From positions 1 through 64,000 of the IMG/VR virus record IMGVR_UViG_3300013286_000001: DNA of 64,000 bases, one strand, 5' to 3'. Both the position numbers and the translations under genes were made by a program. The notes under the pieces are model-generated. The model was not told the origin of the DNA and did no database searches. It saw nothing but the letters and a program-made list of their open reading frames with translations. This DNA is from a virus. Positions 22,729 through 29,370 of the stretch are shown one piece after another. The stretch's first letter is position 1, and each line of letters opens with the position of its first letter.

Positions 22729-22957
22729 AGGAATTAAGTTGGGCGATTATGTGCATGCAAGTCGCTGGTCTGATCAAGACCCAAACGACCCATGATGTGT
22801 AGGTCATGTCACTAAAGTTTATGACAAGTTTATTGTTGTTGGAGCATTTAGCGAACGCGCTTGGCCTAACGCCGTAAAGATTGATGATGCTGAAGGCAAG
22901 TGTTTGCTAGTAGAGCGAGGCGTTTATACGCAGGAGCAGGTTGATGGGAACAGCTAG
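22715..22957 (+). pseudogene. Small gene interrupted by an in-frame opal codon
   Basis: MASIEGIKLGDYVHASRWSD, then DQDPNDP, TGA (22793-22795), then CVGHVTKVYDKFIVVGAFSE and more to 22957 in the same frame. A Trp after DPNDP would fit, so TGG has probably become TGA, as at 18027. The remainder is uninterrupted. Not recognised by function; a small SH3-like barrel is plausible. Confidence 0.6.
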
Positions 22958-23125
22958 CGCAGAACGTCGGCTTGAAAAAGACCGAGCAAAAGCGTTGCGC
23001 GCTCTCAAACTCTGGGAGCGCGGTCACGATTTGCTTTCAATCTCACAAATGGTCGGGATTCCGGCCGGTAGTGTCACCAAGCCATTGAGCTTGGTCGGCG
23101 ATTACGCGAAGTAGGTATTAAATAA
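22944..23125 (+). pseudogene. Small helix-turn-helix gene with a frameshift near its end
   Basis: MGTASAERRLEKDRAKALRA, then a helix-turn-helix-like LLSISQMVGIPAGSV. The direct frame ends at 23114. One missing base near 23085 would give the more natural ending IELGRRLREVGIK, which stops at 23125, exactly against the next ATG. Either a 56-residue protein or a frameshifted 60-residue DNA-binding protein. Confidence 0.55.
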
Positions 23126-23362
23126 ATGGATCCTCTACTGAAAGAATTTGCACAAGTAATTGTTGACAAGCAAGAAGACAATGAATGGCAATGCTGCCAG
23201 TTTTGTGATGAGCGTCAATATCACGTCAGAACAAACGCTGCGGGTGAAGAGTTGCCGCTGTACGAATGGCATTGGAAATGTGACCACCTTCCTGGTTGTG
23301 TTGTGCCGAAAGCTGAGCTGTTGTTGGCTACTGAGCTTTTACTGGAAATAAAAAATGTATAA
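23126..23362 (+). CDS. Small zinc-finger-like protein (78 residues)
   Basis: Cys-rich centre (CCQFCDE, WHWKCDHLPGC) suggesting a Cys/His metal site. Overlaps the next tiny gene. Not recognised. Confidence 0.65.
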   Translation: MDPLLKEFAQVIVDKQEDNEWQCCQFCDERQYHVRTNAAGEELPLYEWHWKCDHLPGCVVPKAELLLATELLLEIKNV

Positions 23363-23465
23363 AGTTTGTGCACGTTGCGCTACTATTATGCAGGTAAGCT
23401 GTTTAGCTTGCTCAGCTTGCGCTTGGCCAAACCATGCAAGCTTTAAGCCAATTCCTTTACATTGA
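23355..23465 (+). CDS. Tiny cysteine-rich peptide (36 residues)
   Basis: Two C-x2-C-like pairs (VCARC, CLACSAC) in 22 residues, a likely zinc knuckle. Overlaps the upstream gene by 8 nt. Confidence 0.5.
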   Translation: MYKVCARCATIMQVSCLACSACAWPNHASFKPIPLH

Positions 23466-23475
23466 GACTAACTAA

Positions 23476-23979
23476 ATGACAATCAAATATAATGTGTTTG
23501 GCGCTAAAACCCGCAACGGCAAAGAAATTTTGCCTATGGCCTTTGGCGATCGAGCTGAAGCTGAGCGCTTTGCCAAATATCATGAAGGCTTAAGCGTTCC
23601 ACAAAATCTTCGCAAGCATCCCGGAAATGTACAAGCTTTTAGCAGCGACCGTAAAGACTTTGAGAAGCCCACAGTCGAGCAAACTGAAGCGGCTGAAGAG
23701 TTCTTTGCTCGACCAGTTGAAAGCTTGGCGTTGCGCCACCAAGAAGTCGGCCGTGTTACGCGCGTTCAAGACATTGTCAGAGTGACCGCTGGCAGCCAGC
23801 CGGCCACTGTGGGTAGTCCTAACGCCGATCTTGAGTCCGCATACGAAATGGGCTTTAGGCTTGGCATGTCTGCGCATTATGACAGCATGCGGCCAGACGC
23901 TGCAACTGGAACTCAAGATTACATCGACCAGCGTCGGTCTGACCTTAAAGAACTTATAAGCTGCGATCGTAGCATTTAA
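23476..23979 (+). CDS. Uncharacterised early protein (167 residues)
   Basis: An N-terminal strand/helix part (FGDRAEAERFAKYHEGLSVP), a linker, and a C-terminal helical part (DLESAYEMGFRLGMSAHY). A CCACTGTGGGTA copy lies in the linker, encoding ATVGS, where relatives would likely tolerate insertion. Not recognised. Confidence 0.75.
   Translation: MTIKYNVFGAKTRNGKEILPMAFGDRAEAERFAKYHEGLSVPQNLRKHPGNVQAFSSDRKDFEKPTVEQTEAAEEFFARPVESLALRHQEVGRVTRVQDIVRVTAGSQPATVGSPNADLESAYEMGFRLGMSAHYDSMRPDAATGTQDYIDQRRSDLKELISCDRSI
23804..23815 (+). repeat. Dispersed near-palindrome CCACTGTGGGTA (in coding DNA)
   Basis: Exact copy; read in frame as Ala-Thr-Val-Gly. Confidence 0.65.
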
Positions 23980-23992
23980 CTGGAGAAAGCAA

Positions 23993-24229
23993 ATGGTAAC
24001 TGTAATTAAGCCAATCGTTCCAGGGATAGGCAAGAAATACTACGCAACAATACTTGGACTATGCCAGGAAGGCAATCCGTACGCTCTTATACCTGTAACA
24101 GTATACGCTATCGGCATGTTGACTGTTACACTTGAGCACTATGTTGACGGCCGAAAGCGCGATACTTATCGTCAAGGCGATGTTTGTTTTATTGAAGAAG
24201 TAGCTACCCAACCGGAGAAAGCAAATTGA
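23993..24229 (+). CDS. Small protein (78 residues)
   Basis: Strand-rich (KYYATILGLCQ, YALIPVTVYAIG, TVTLEHYVDGR), probably a small barrel. GGAG ribosome site; its TGA overlaps the next TTG start. Not recognised. Confidence 0.7.
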   Translation: MVTVIKPIVPGIGKKYYATILGLCQEGNPYALIPVTVYAIGMLTVTLEHYVDGRKRDTYRQGDVCFIEEVATQPEKAN

Positions 24230-24642
24230 TTATTTCGCAAACTGAAACGCTTGTAGCGCTGGTAACGCAACTTGGCCTGTCGTCAACTGTACCGCTTGAT
24301 CGCAGCCTGCACGTGACTGGGCAAATGGTTCCAGGCTCGTCGCTTTACATCGAAGCTGGCGATTATTTCAAATATGGCTTGGCAAAGTTTATCATCAAGC
24401 GGACTTTGCCTTCTGTAGAACCAGTAACACTTACTCTTTATCGGCATGCAACTGGCGAACGCGAAGAAATATTTACTACGCATCTGCCAGCTGACCGCCT
24501 TGAGCAAGCCACGTTTAACAACGCGACAAGTCTATCTGAAGTTATTGTTGCCAACGCTAACGACGTTTGGGAATTATTTGTTGCTGAAGACACAACTGGT
24601 ATTCCGCTGGGCTGCGCGTATACCCTTACATTGGAGCCATAG
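24226..24642 (+). CDS. Uncharacterised protein (138 residues)
   Basis: Starts with TTG overlapping the upstream stop; GGAG upstream. Strand-rich and acidic (SLYIEAGDYFKYGLAKFII, VTLTLYRHATGEREEIFTTH). Not recognised. Last gene before a promoter at 24653. Confidence 0.7.
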   Translation: MIISQTETLVALVTQLGLSSTVPLDRSLHVTGQMVPGSSLYIEAGDYFKYGLAKFIIKRTLPSVEPVTLTLYRHATGEREEIFTTHLPADRLEQATFNNATSLSEVIVANANDVWELFVAEDTTGIPLGCAYTLTLEP

Positions 24643-24652
24643 TAAATAAAAG

Positions 24653-24681
24653 TGTACAGTGCCGCGGAAACGCGGCATACT
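24653..24681 (+). promoter_or_regulatory. Promoter with a hairpin inside its spacer
   Basis: TGTACA, 17 bp, CATACT. The spacer holds GCCGCG-GAAA-CGCGGC (24661-24676), a perfect dyad that could be an operator. Confidence 0.6.
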
Positions 24682-24714
24682 TATATCTAATCACAATCAA
24701 GACGGAGCAAGAAA

Positions 24715-24819
24715 ATGAACTACTCGTTTAACGACTTTCTGATAAGCGACGCTTGCTGCGTCTTAACCTTTGTTGTGCTGGTTATCAGTGCATTCAATTT
24801 AGCCGCTCATTGCTTTTGA
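24715..24819 (+). CDS. Tiny membrane peptide (34 residues)
   Basis: Short polar start then one hydrophobic segment (CCVLTFVVLVISAFNLAA). CGGAGCAAGAAA ribosome site. Predicted single-pass inner-membrane peptide. Confidence 0.55.
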   Translation: MNYSFNDFLISDACCVLTFVVLVISAFNLAAHCF

Positions 24820-24826
24820 GGTTTGT

Positions 24827-25114
24827 ATGAATATTGAAGAAGAACGTAAAGCGTTTAAGCAGTACACTGCGCTAGACTCAAAGGTTTACAACGATGAGCT
24901 TGCCATTTGGCTTAAAGCCAAGCAGCACGCCACGGATATGGCTAAGCCAACAGTTAAGATTAAGCCAAAAGGCATTTATTCTGAAATGTCAGCTTATCAA
25001 TGGGTTGTTTCACTTTTTGAAGGCGAAACATTTAACGGCGTGCTCGAAGACTTTATAACCAAAGAAGATGCTGAAGCTTGGGCGCGTAGCTGTGGATATC
25101 GGGTGATTGAATGA
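24827..25114 (+). CDS. Small protein (95 residues)
   Basis: Charged N-terminal helix (EEERKAFKQYTALDSKVYND), then a compact strand/helix end with EDFITKEDAEAWARSCGYRV. Not recognised. Confidence 0.7.
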   Translation: MNIEEERKAFKQYTALDSKVYNDELAIWLKAKQHATDMAKPTVKIKPKGIYSEMSAYQWVVSLFEGETFNGVLEDFITKEDAEAWARSCGYRVIE

Positions 25115-25443
25115 AAATTCGTATAATGCACACCGGCAGTTGTTTGGCTGTTGGTGGCGGTACTGAAGACGACTTTTGTCATTGTGGTCAACACAACTTT
25201 CTTATACACTTGCGTGAGCTGCGACTTTGGCACTGGAAGCTCGGGCTTAAACATCGTCAACTGCAATATGATCTTGAGACATTGCAAGCTGAAAATAAAA
25301 AGTCCAGCAGTTTGAAGGGTTGCATTACGACGTATAGTGACGCGACCAATGATCACTTTACTGCAGTACAAACACTTAATGAATTTTTCCCAATTGGCGA
25401 CACAGCAGAGCGAGACGCTGAAAATGAATCTAACAAGCGCTGA
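25111..25443 (+). CDS. Small protein (110 residues)
   Basis: Cys/His residues near the N-terminus (DDFCHCGQHN) and a coiled-coil-like middle (LRLWHWKLGLKHRQLQYDLE). ATGA-coupled to the upstream gene; overlaps the next start by 20 nt. Not recognised. Confidence 0.65.
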   Translation: MKIRIMHTGSCLAVGGGTEDDFCHCGQHNFLIHLRELRLWHWKLGLKHRQLQYDLETLQAENKKSSSLKGCITTYSDATNDHFTAVQTLNEFFPIGDTAERDAENESNKR

Positions 25444-25588
25444 CTACAAAGCTTTTTGGCAAGGTCGCCCGCAGCTAAAGTCTATTGGCTATGTTGGCGT
25501 AGTCGGAAACAAATTTGACCAAACAGCTGCACTCGCCATCGCGCGTATTGACAAAGTACGGGCACAAACACGCTTGGAGACTAAATAA
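25424..25588 (+). CDS. Small protein (54 residues)
   Basis: MNLTSADYKAFWQGRPQLKS then a short helix. Starts inside the previous gene; stop abuts the next ATG. Not recognised. Confidence 0.6.
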   Translation: MNLTSADYKAFWQGRPQLKSIGYVGVVGNKFDQTAALAIARIDKVRAQTRLETK

Positions 25589-25984
25589 ATGAAAGCTAAT
25601 ATCGACTGGAGCAAAGCGCCAGAAGGCACAATGGGTTTTCACCCGCAAGCAAATGGTTATGTTGACCATTGGATCAAGTGGGCTGAAAATGGCGACAACT
25701 GGTTTTGTACTTGCGGTTTTGAAGCAGGCGGTTGGGTCAAATACCACGTAAACCTCAACAGCATGTCTCCTCGTTATCGTGCAACGATAGTTGTCGCGCC
25801 AGTTGAAGTATCTCATACATTCGACAATAAAATACTGGACGCTTGGATGGAATACGCCAATAACTTTCGACAAACTATTGGCGTTCAGTCTGCGCAAGAA
25901 GCCAAACTACGCAGTGAAATTTCTTTGCAGCTATTTGCGGCTGGGTTTGCCGCTGGCGTTAAATCAGCCACTGTGGGTAAATAG
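25589..25984 (+). CDS. Uncharacterised protein (131 residues)
   Basis: GYVDHWIKWAENGDNWFCTC near residue 24, then a helical C-terminus (SLQLFAAGFAAGVK). The last codons are an exact CCACTGTGGGTA copy, so the protein ends ATVGK. A promoter starts 2 nt after its stop. Confidence 0.7.
   Translation: MKANIDWSKAPEGTMGFHPQANGYVDHWIKWAENGDNWFCTCGFEAGGWVKYHVNLNSMSPRYRATIVVAPVEVSHTFDNKILDAWMEYANNFRQTIGVQSAQEAKLRSEISLQLFAAGFAAGVKSATVGK
25968..25979 (+). repeat. Dispersed near-palindrome CCACTGTGGGTA just upstream of a promoter
   Basis: Exact copy, 6 bp before the -35 box at 25986, in the last codons of a gene. Confidence 0.7.
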
Positions 25985-25985
25985 G

Positions 25986-26014
25986 TTTACAAGCTTTTAT
26001 TATTGGCGTACAAT
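25986..26014 (+). promoter_or_regulatory. Promoter for the genes from 26.1 kb
   Basis: TTTACA, 17 bp, TACAAT. Confidence 0.8.
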
Positions 26015-26094
26015 TGTTTTAACTTCTATGGTGCTGAATCGTCCTACGTTCCCAATGTCGTTGTAGGCAGCATCACCCAATTAAAGGAATTGAC

Positions 26095-26289
26095 ATGACT
26101 CGCGCAGAGAAATTGCTTGCAGGAAATCAACTTGCTGGACACGCGCGCAAAGCTGCTCAAAAGGCTTGTGCTGGCATGTTGCGCGATCACATACGCAATA
26201 AAGACGTCTATATGTTTACAGACGGTAGCCGTATAATTGTTTGTAAAAATAAAGTAATGCTTGAATTTACCGCCAAGGCCGGAATTTAA
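26095..26289 (+). CDS. Small protein (64 residues)
   Basis: Helical, basic first half (ARKAAQKACAGMLRDHIRNK), then strands. AAAGGAA ribosome site. Not recognised. Confidence 0.65.
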   Translation: MTRAEKLLAGNQLAGHARKAAQKACAGMLRDHIRNKDVYMFTDGSRIIVCKNKVMLEFTAKAGI

Positions 26290-26292
26290 TAA

Positions 26293-26472
26293 ATGAAAGT
26301 GATTGACCCACAGCTAGCCAAGCTGTACATTCGCCTTGAACGTGCGCTTGGCTGGAAAGCAGTCTATGCACCAAACGGTGCGAGTGAAGACCCGGCCAAC
26401 TTTGGCTTTTGGTCAGAAATTGCAGATTCGCTTCAGACTGACATTAACCAAATAGAGGGGCAACAAAATTGA
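26293..26472 (+). CDS. Small protein (59 residues)
   Basis: MKVIDPQLAKLYIRLERALG then FGFWSEIADSLQTDI. Overlaps the next TTG start. Not recognised. Confidence 0.65.
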   Translation: MKVIDPQLAKLYIRLERALGWKAVYAPNGASEDPANFGFWSEIADSLQTDINQIEGQQN

Positions 26473-26756
26473 TCTTCTCAGCAATTGTTACTGTTTGCTT
26501 TGCGCTAGAAGGCAAGCAACCTCATTGCTTAATTTCCGCACTAAGGTCTGTTAAGTTTGAGACAGTTACTGACTGTGAATTGGAAATTAAAAACGCTGCA
26601 GTATTGCTTGAAGCTAACACTAAACAGCAAGACCCAACGCTTTTGACTTTCAGCAAAGGCGAATGCCTAGGTGCCAAACAATTTGCCCAACGCATTGAAG
26701 ACATACCGGCTTTTACTGACGGGCTTGGTGCTACATACACTTTACGCTTTTATTGA
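26469..26756 (+). CDS. Small protein (95 residues)
   Basis: TTG start with GAGGGG upstream, overlapping the previous stop. Mixed strand/helix. Followed by a terminator. Not recognised. Confidence 0.65.
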   Translation: MIFSAIVTVCFALEGKQPHCLISALRSVKFETVTDCELEIKNAAVLLEANTKQQDPTLLTFSKGECLGAKQFAQRIEDIPAFTDGLGATYTLRFY

Positions 26757-26760
26757 AAAC

Positions 26761-26790
26761 AGCCGCTAGCTATTAGCGGCTTTGTTTTAA
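26761..26790 (+). terminator. Rho-independent terminator
   Basis: AGCCGCTA/TAGCGGCT stem with a 5-nt loop, then TTGTTTTAATTT. Confidence 0.8.
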
Positions 26791-26831
26791 TTTCTTTTTG
26801 GTATTACGCAAACAGCAGAGGAGTTAGTATA

Positions 26832-26990
26832 ATGAATCCTTATATAGGCGATAGACCACTCGATCCGCCGGACGAATACGAGTGTCTAGACTGCTTTAGC
26901 ACATTCAGCTCTAACGCAAAGTTGCTTGAGCATGCTAGGCGTTGCCCAGAAAATATTAATGTTGAAGATCTAGAGGTGGATCATGAGTGA
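26832..26990 (+). CDS. Small C2HC zinc-finger protein (52 residues)
   Basis: C-x2-C-x12-H-x4-C (CLDCFSTFSS...HARRC), a classical finger spacing, so a likely nucleic-acid or protein-binding domain. GAGG ribosome site. It overlaps the first gene of the GC-rich block. Confidence 0.7.
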   Translation: MNPYIGDRPLDPPDEYECLDCFSTFSSNAKLLEHARRCPENINVEDLEVDHE

Positions 26991-27549
26991 AGTGAAATTT
27001 TATGCGCTGGACCAGCAGCGAGGTGGTGATTGCTCTTGGTTTAACCTTGAAGATTGTAAGAAAGGCGAAGCTGAGTACGTGGGAATATCCGACTTTGACC
27101 GTGTAACCGCCGAGCGTGATGCGGCGCTGACCTCTCTTGATTCTGTCGACGCCAGCGCGCAAACGCTGCATGAGGTTATCACTCGGCTGCAACACCGCCT
27201 GACCGCAGCGGATGAGCGGGCGGATGCTTTGGACGTCGAGTGGTCTAGAGCCATAACTGAGCGCGGCTTGCTAGGGCTGCAGGTGGATGTGCTGGAGGCT
27301 GTATCGGTCAAACAGGCCGCCCTCCTTGATGAGTTGGGCATTCCGCTTGATGAAGTCGATGACCTTTTCGGGGAAACGCTCAAGAACGCTAAGCGCTATG
27401 AGTATTTGCGCCTTGTCATGGCCGTTGAAAACTTCCCGACCCCACACCCTGAATGGTCCGAGCCGTCAGAGGTCGAGAGCAAACGCATTGACGATCTTTG
27501 CGATGCCGCACTCAAGCCAGCAGAGGGTGGTGGCGATGAAGCGATCTAA
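26983..27549 (+). CDS. Coiled-coil protein in the GC-rich block (188 residues)
   Basis: Begins MSEVKFYALDQQRGGDCSWF, then a long heptad-rich helix (about 40-105). From about codon 40 the GC content and codon use (CTG, GCC, GAG) rise well above the neighbours. Resembles accessory genes common in Pseudomonas phages. Likely a recent acquisition; function unknown. Confidence 0.75.
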   Translation: MSEVKFYALDQQRGGDCSWFNLEDCKKGEAEYVGISDFDRVTAERDAALTSLDSVDASAQTLHEVITRLQHRLTAADERADALDVEWSRAITERGLLGLQVDVLEAVSVKQAALLDELGIPLDEVDDLFGETLKNAKRYEYLRLVMAVENFPTPHPEWSEPSEVESKRIDDLCDAALKPAEGGGDEAI

Positions 27550-27676
27550 ACGGTTCCGGTTGTCCTACCTTGCGCTTGTGGTTCGTGCCTACGATCTTCG
27601 CACCTTCCAGGGAATATACCGGCAAATGAAGGCGGACCCGATATTCGCGCATGTGGTTACGAGGCTTAACCCGTGA
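27536..27676 (+). CDS. Small basic protein (46 residues)
   Basis: MKRSKRFRLSYLALVVRAYD then a helix; overlaps the previous gene by 14 nt. GC-rich codons. Not recognised. Confidence 0.55.
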   Translation: MKRSKRFRLSYLALVVRAYDLRTFQGIYRQMKADPIFAHVVTRLNP

Positions 27677-27743
27677 AAGACCAACTCCCCGCCCACTGCT
27701 GGTGCCTGCTGGCACTGGCACAACTGATTTGCTGAGGTGATTT

Positions 27744-27998
27744 ATGCTGCATGAACTCAAAATACGTAAATGCTTTTTCGAGCCTGTGCTGGAGCGAATC
27801 AAGACCTTCGAGATTCGCCGGAACAATGATCGTGGATTCCAGGCTGGTGACGAGGTTCTGTTTCATGAGGTCAGTGAAATCAGCCAAAACGTAACTACCG
27901 GGCGCCAGGCAAAAGGGCGAATCACCTACGTCCTCAACTACGAGCAGAAAGAGGACTACGTGGTCTTCGCTTTCGAGCTGTATGGGGCGAAGCCATGA
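27744..27998 (+). CDS. DUF3850 (ASCH/PUA-like) protein
   Basis: 84 residues matching the DUF3850 pattern: HELKI..CFFEPVLERIKTFE, IRRNNDRGFQAGDEVLF. This PUA/ASCH-like fold is presumed to bind RNA or modified nucleotides. GAGG ribosome site; ends in ATGA overlap with the next gene. Confidence 0.85.
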   Translation: MLHELKIRKCFFEPVLERIKTFEIRRNNDRGFQAGDEVLFHEVSEISQNVTTGRQAKGRITYVLNYEQKEDYVVFAFELYGAKP

Positions 27999-28438
27999 CC
28001 ACCAACCAAACGATCGACGGCGTGCCGCGTGAGCTGCTGGAGAGGATGTATCGCCTGCTTGCATGGGGCGGCAATTCCAAGAATGCGGCTTTAGAGCTGC
28101 GCGCCCTGCTGGATGCGCCCGCTAAGCCAGAGCCAATTTATCCCGCTGTACCGTTCTCAAGTCGTGCAACGTATCCGCGTCAGCCTCAACCCAAGCCAGC
28201 CGCCCAGCCCCAGGGCGAGCCGGTAGCATGGATCGTCACTGATATGAATGACGACACCTACTTCGCATATGATAAACAGACGCCGAACGACAAACCGCTC
28301 TACGCCGAGCAGCCCACATTGGTAGCGGTGGTGCTGCCTGAGCGCATGACTCTGAGGTCATCTGATGGGTCTGAGACATATGAGACCAAGGCATGGAACG
28401 CCTGCCTAGACGAAGTAATCCGCCTGAACACCAAATAA
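27995..28438 (+). CDS. Uncharacterised phage accessory protein (147 residues)
   Basis: A helical start (DGVPRELLERMYRLLA), a Pro/Gln-rich linker (about 50-72), then a GEPVAWIVTDMNDD-type motif widely seen in phage accessory proteins. Last gene of the GC-rich block. Function unknown. Confidence 0.75.
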   Translation: MTTNQTIDGVPRELLERMYRLLAWGGNSKNAALELRALLDAPAKPEPIYPAVPFSSRATYPRQPQPKPAAQPQGEPVAWIVTDMNDDTYFAYDKQTPNDKPLYAEQPTLVAVVLPERMTLRSSDGSETYETKAWNACLDEVIRLNTK

Positions 28439-28461
28439 CCATTATTTTCAAGGAAATTATT

Positions 28462-28620
28462 GTGGCTAAAGATCATACGCTAGACATTATGCTTGAGCAC
28501 CAACGCGGTTTGCTTTTACGGTTTGCTATGTACACGCCACAATGGTATGCCGTAAACAATAATATTTCAGCCCTAGTACGCGATTGGCGTAAAATTAACA
28601 CTTTGAAGGCCGCCAAATGA
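28462..28620 (+). CDS. Small protein (52 residues)
   Basis: GTG start with AAGGAA upstream; AT-rich codon use returns here. Helical (LDIMLEHQRGLLLRFAMYT). Stop overlaps the next ATG. Not recognised. Confidence 0.6.
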   Translation: MAKDHTLDIMLEHQRGLLLRFAMYTPQWYAVNNNISALVRDWRKINTLKAAK

Positions 28621-29036
28621 ATGATCAAGAATTTGACTATCTCAGCGCAGAACTGGCAATGGCCCAAAGCCAGGGCGCAATCAGCTTTTTGGTAAATACC
28701 AAAGATATGTAAGCGCTCCTGCGCGCCGCCCGTCTCTGGCGAGCCACTGTGGGTAAACCAAAACTGTTTGGCTATATGTCGGCAGACAAAATTCGTAGCA
28801 TGTGTGATGGTAATGTTGATAGTAGCCGTGCTGTTCGACGTCAATCCGACCACCGGGCAACACCAGTTTATTTTATTGAATTAGAAGGCGAAGACCTTCG
28901 CGATCGTGAACAGCTAATCCGAAGAGACCGGCGGGCAAAGCGCGAGGCCAAATTTAAACGCCTTACTGATAAGGGTATTATTGTACCTGCAAAGCAAAAC
29001 GAGTTACAATTAAGTCTTCAGCTACTAACAGAGTAA
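28617..29036 (+). pseudogene. Possible single gene split by an in-frame TAA
   Basis: MNDQEFDYLSAELAMAQSQG, then AISFLVNTKDM and TAA (28710-28712), after which the same frame continues ALLRAARLWRATVGKPKLFG and on to 29036 with a basic C-terminal helix (REQLIRRDRRAKREAKFKRL). If GAA became TAA the whole would be one 139-residue protein. Otherwise a 95-residue protein starts with GTG at 28749 inside a CCACTGTGGGTA copy, but without a ribosome site. Confidence 0.5.
28744..28755 (+). repeat. Dispersed near-palindrome CCACTGTGGGTA (in coding DNA)
   Basis: Exact copy, read as Ala-Thr-Val-Gly, at the junction of the two halves of the interrupted gene. Confidence 0.65.
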
Positions 29037-29041
29037 CTAAA

Positions 29042-29206
29042 ATGGTCAGTAAAGGTAAAGTAAAACATTTAAAATGGCTGCTGTCAGTGAGTATTTCATT
29101 TCAGCAATTTGCTAGCACAGCACCTACTGTTCCAGCCCATATGCTTTACGGTATGGCACGTCAAGATTACCTCGCATACTGCAAACGAAACGGGTTTAAG
29201 CCATGA
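29042..29206 (+). CDS. Small protein (54 residues)
   Basis: Basic start (MVSKGKVKHLKWLLS), a helical core and MARQDYLAYCKRNGF. ATGA-coupled to the next gene. Not recognised. Confidence 0.6.
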   Translation: MVSKGKVKHLKWLLSVSISFQQFASTAPTVPAHMLYGMARQDYLAYCKRNGFKP

Positions 29207-29370
29207 AAGAAATTAAAAATGATCCAAACGGTTGGGTCGTTTACATTGATAACGTCAAGTTAGCTATTGGTCGTGAGCTTACTCAAAAAGAAGTAAGCGA
29301 CGCAATGACAAAGGGCTATATCCTTTCTAAATCAGCGGAAGACTTCGCTAAGACGCTAAAGGCAGACTAA
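29203..29370 (+). CDS. Small protein (55 residues)
   Basis: Strands (GWVVYIDNVKLAIG) then helices (QKEVSDAMTKGYILSK). Its stop overlaps the ATG of the GHKL ATPase (TAATG), so it is coupled and may be a partner of that enzyme. Confidence 0.6.
   Translation: MKEIKNDPNGWVVYIDNVKLAIGRELTQKEVSDAMTKGYILSKSAEDFAKTLKAD

Noticed and set aside
17781-22957. Stop-codon reassignment (TAG or TGA read as Trp)
   Set aside because: TAG, TGA and TAA are all used as ordinary stops at overlapping ATGA/TAATG gene junctions throughout the window, and no suppressor tRNA is seen. Individual lesions explain the interruptions better.
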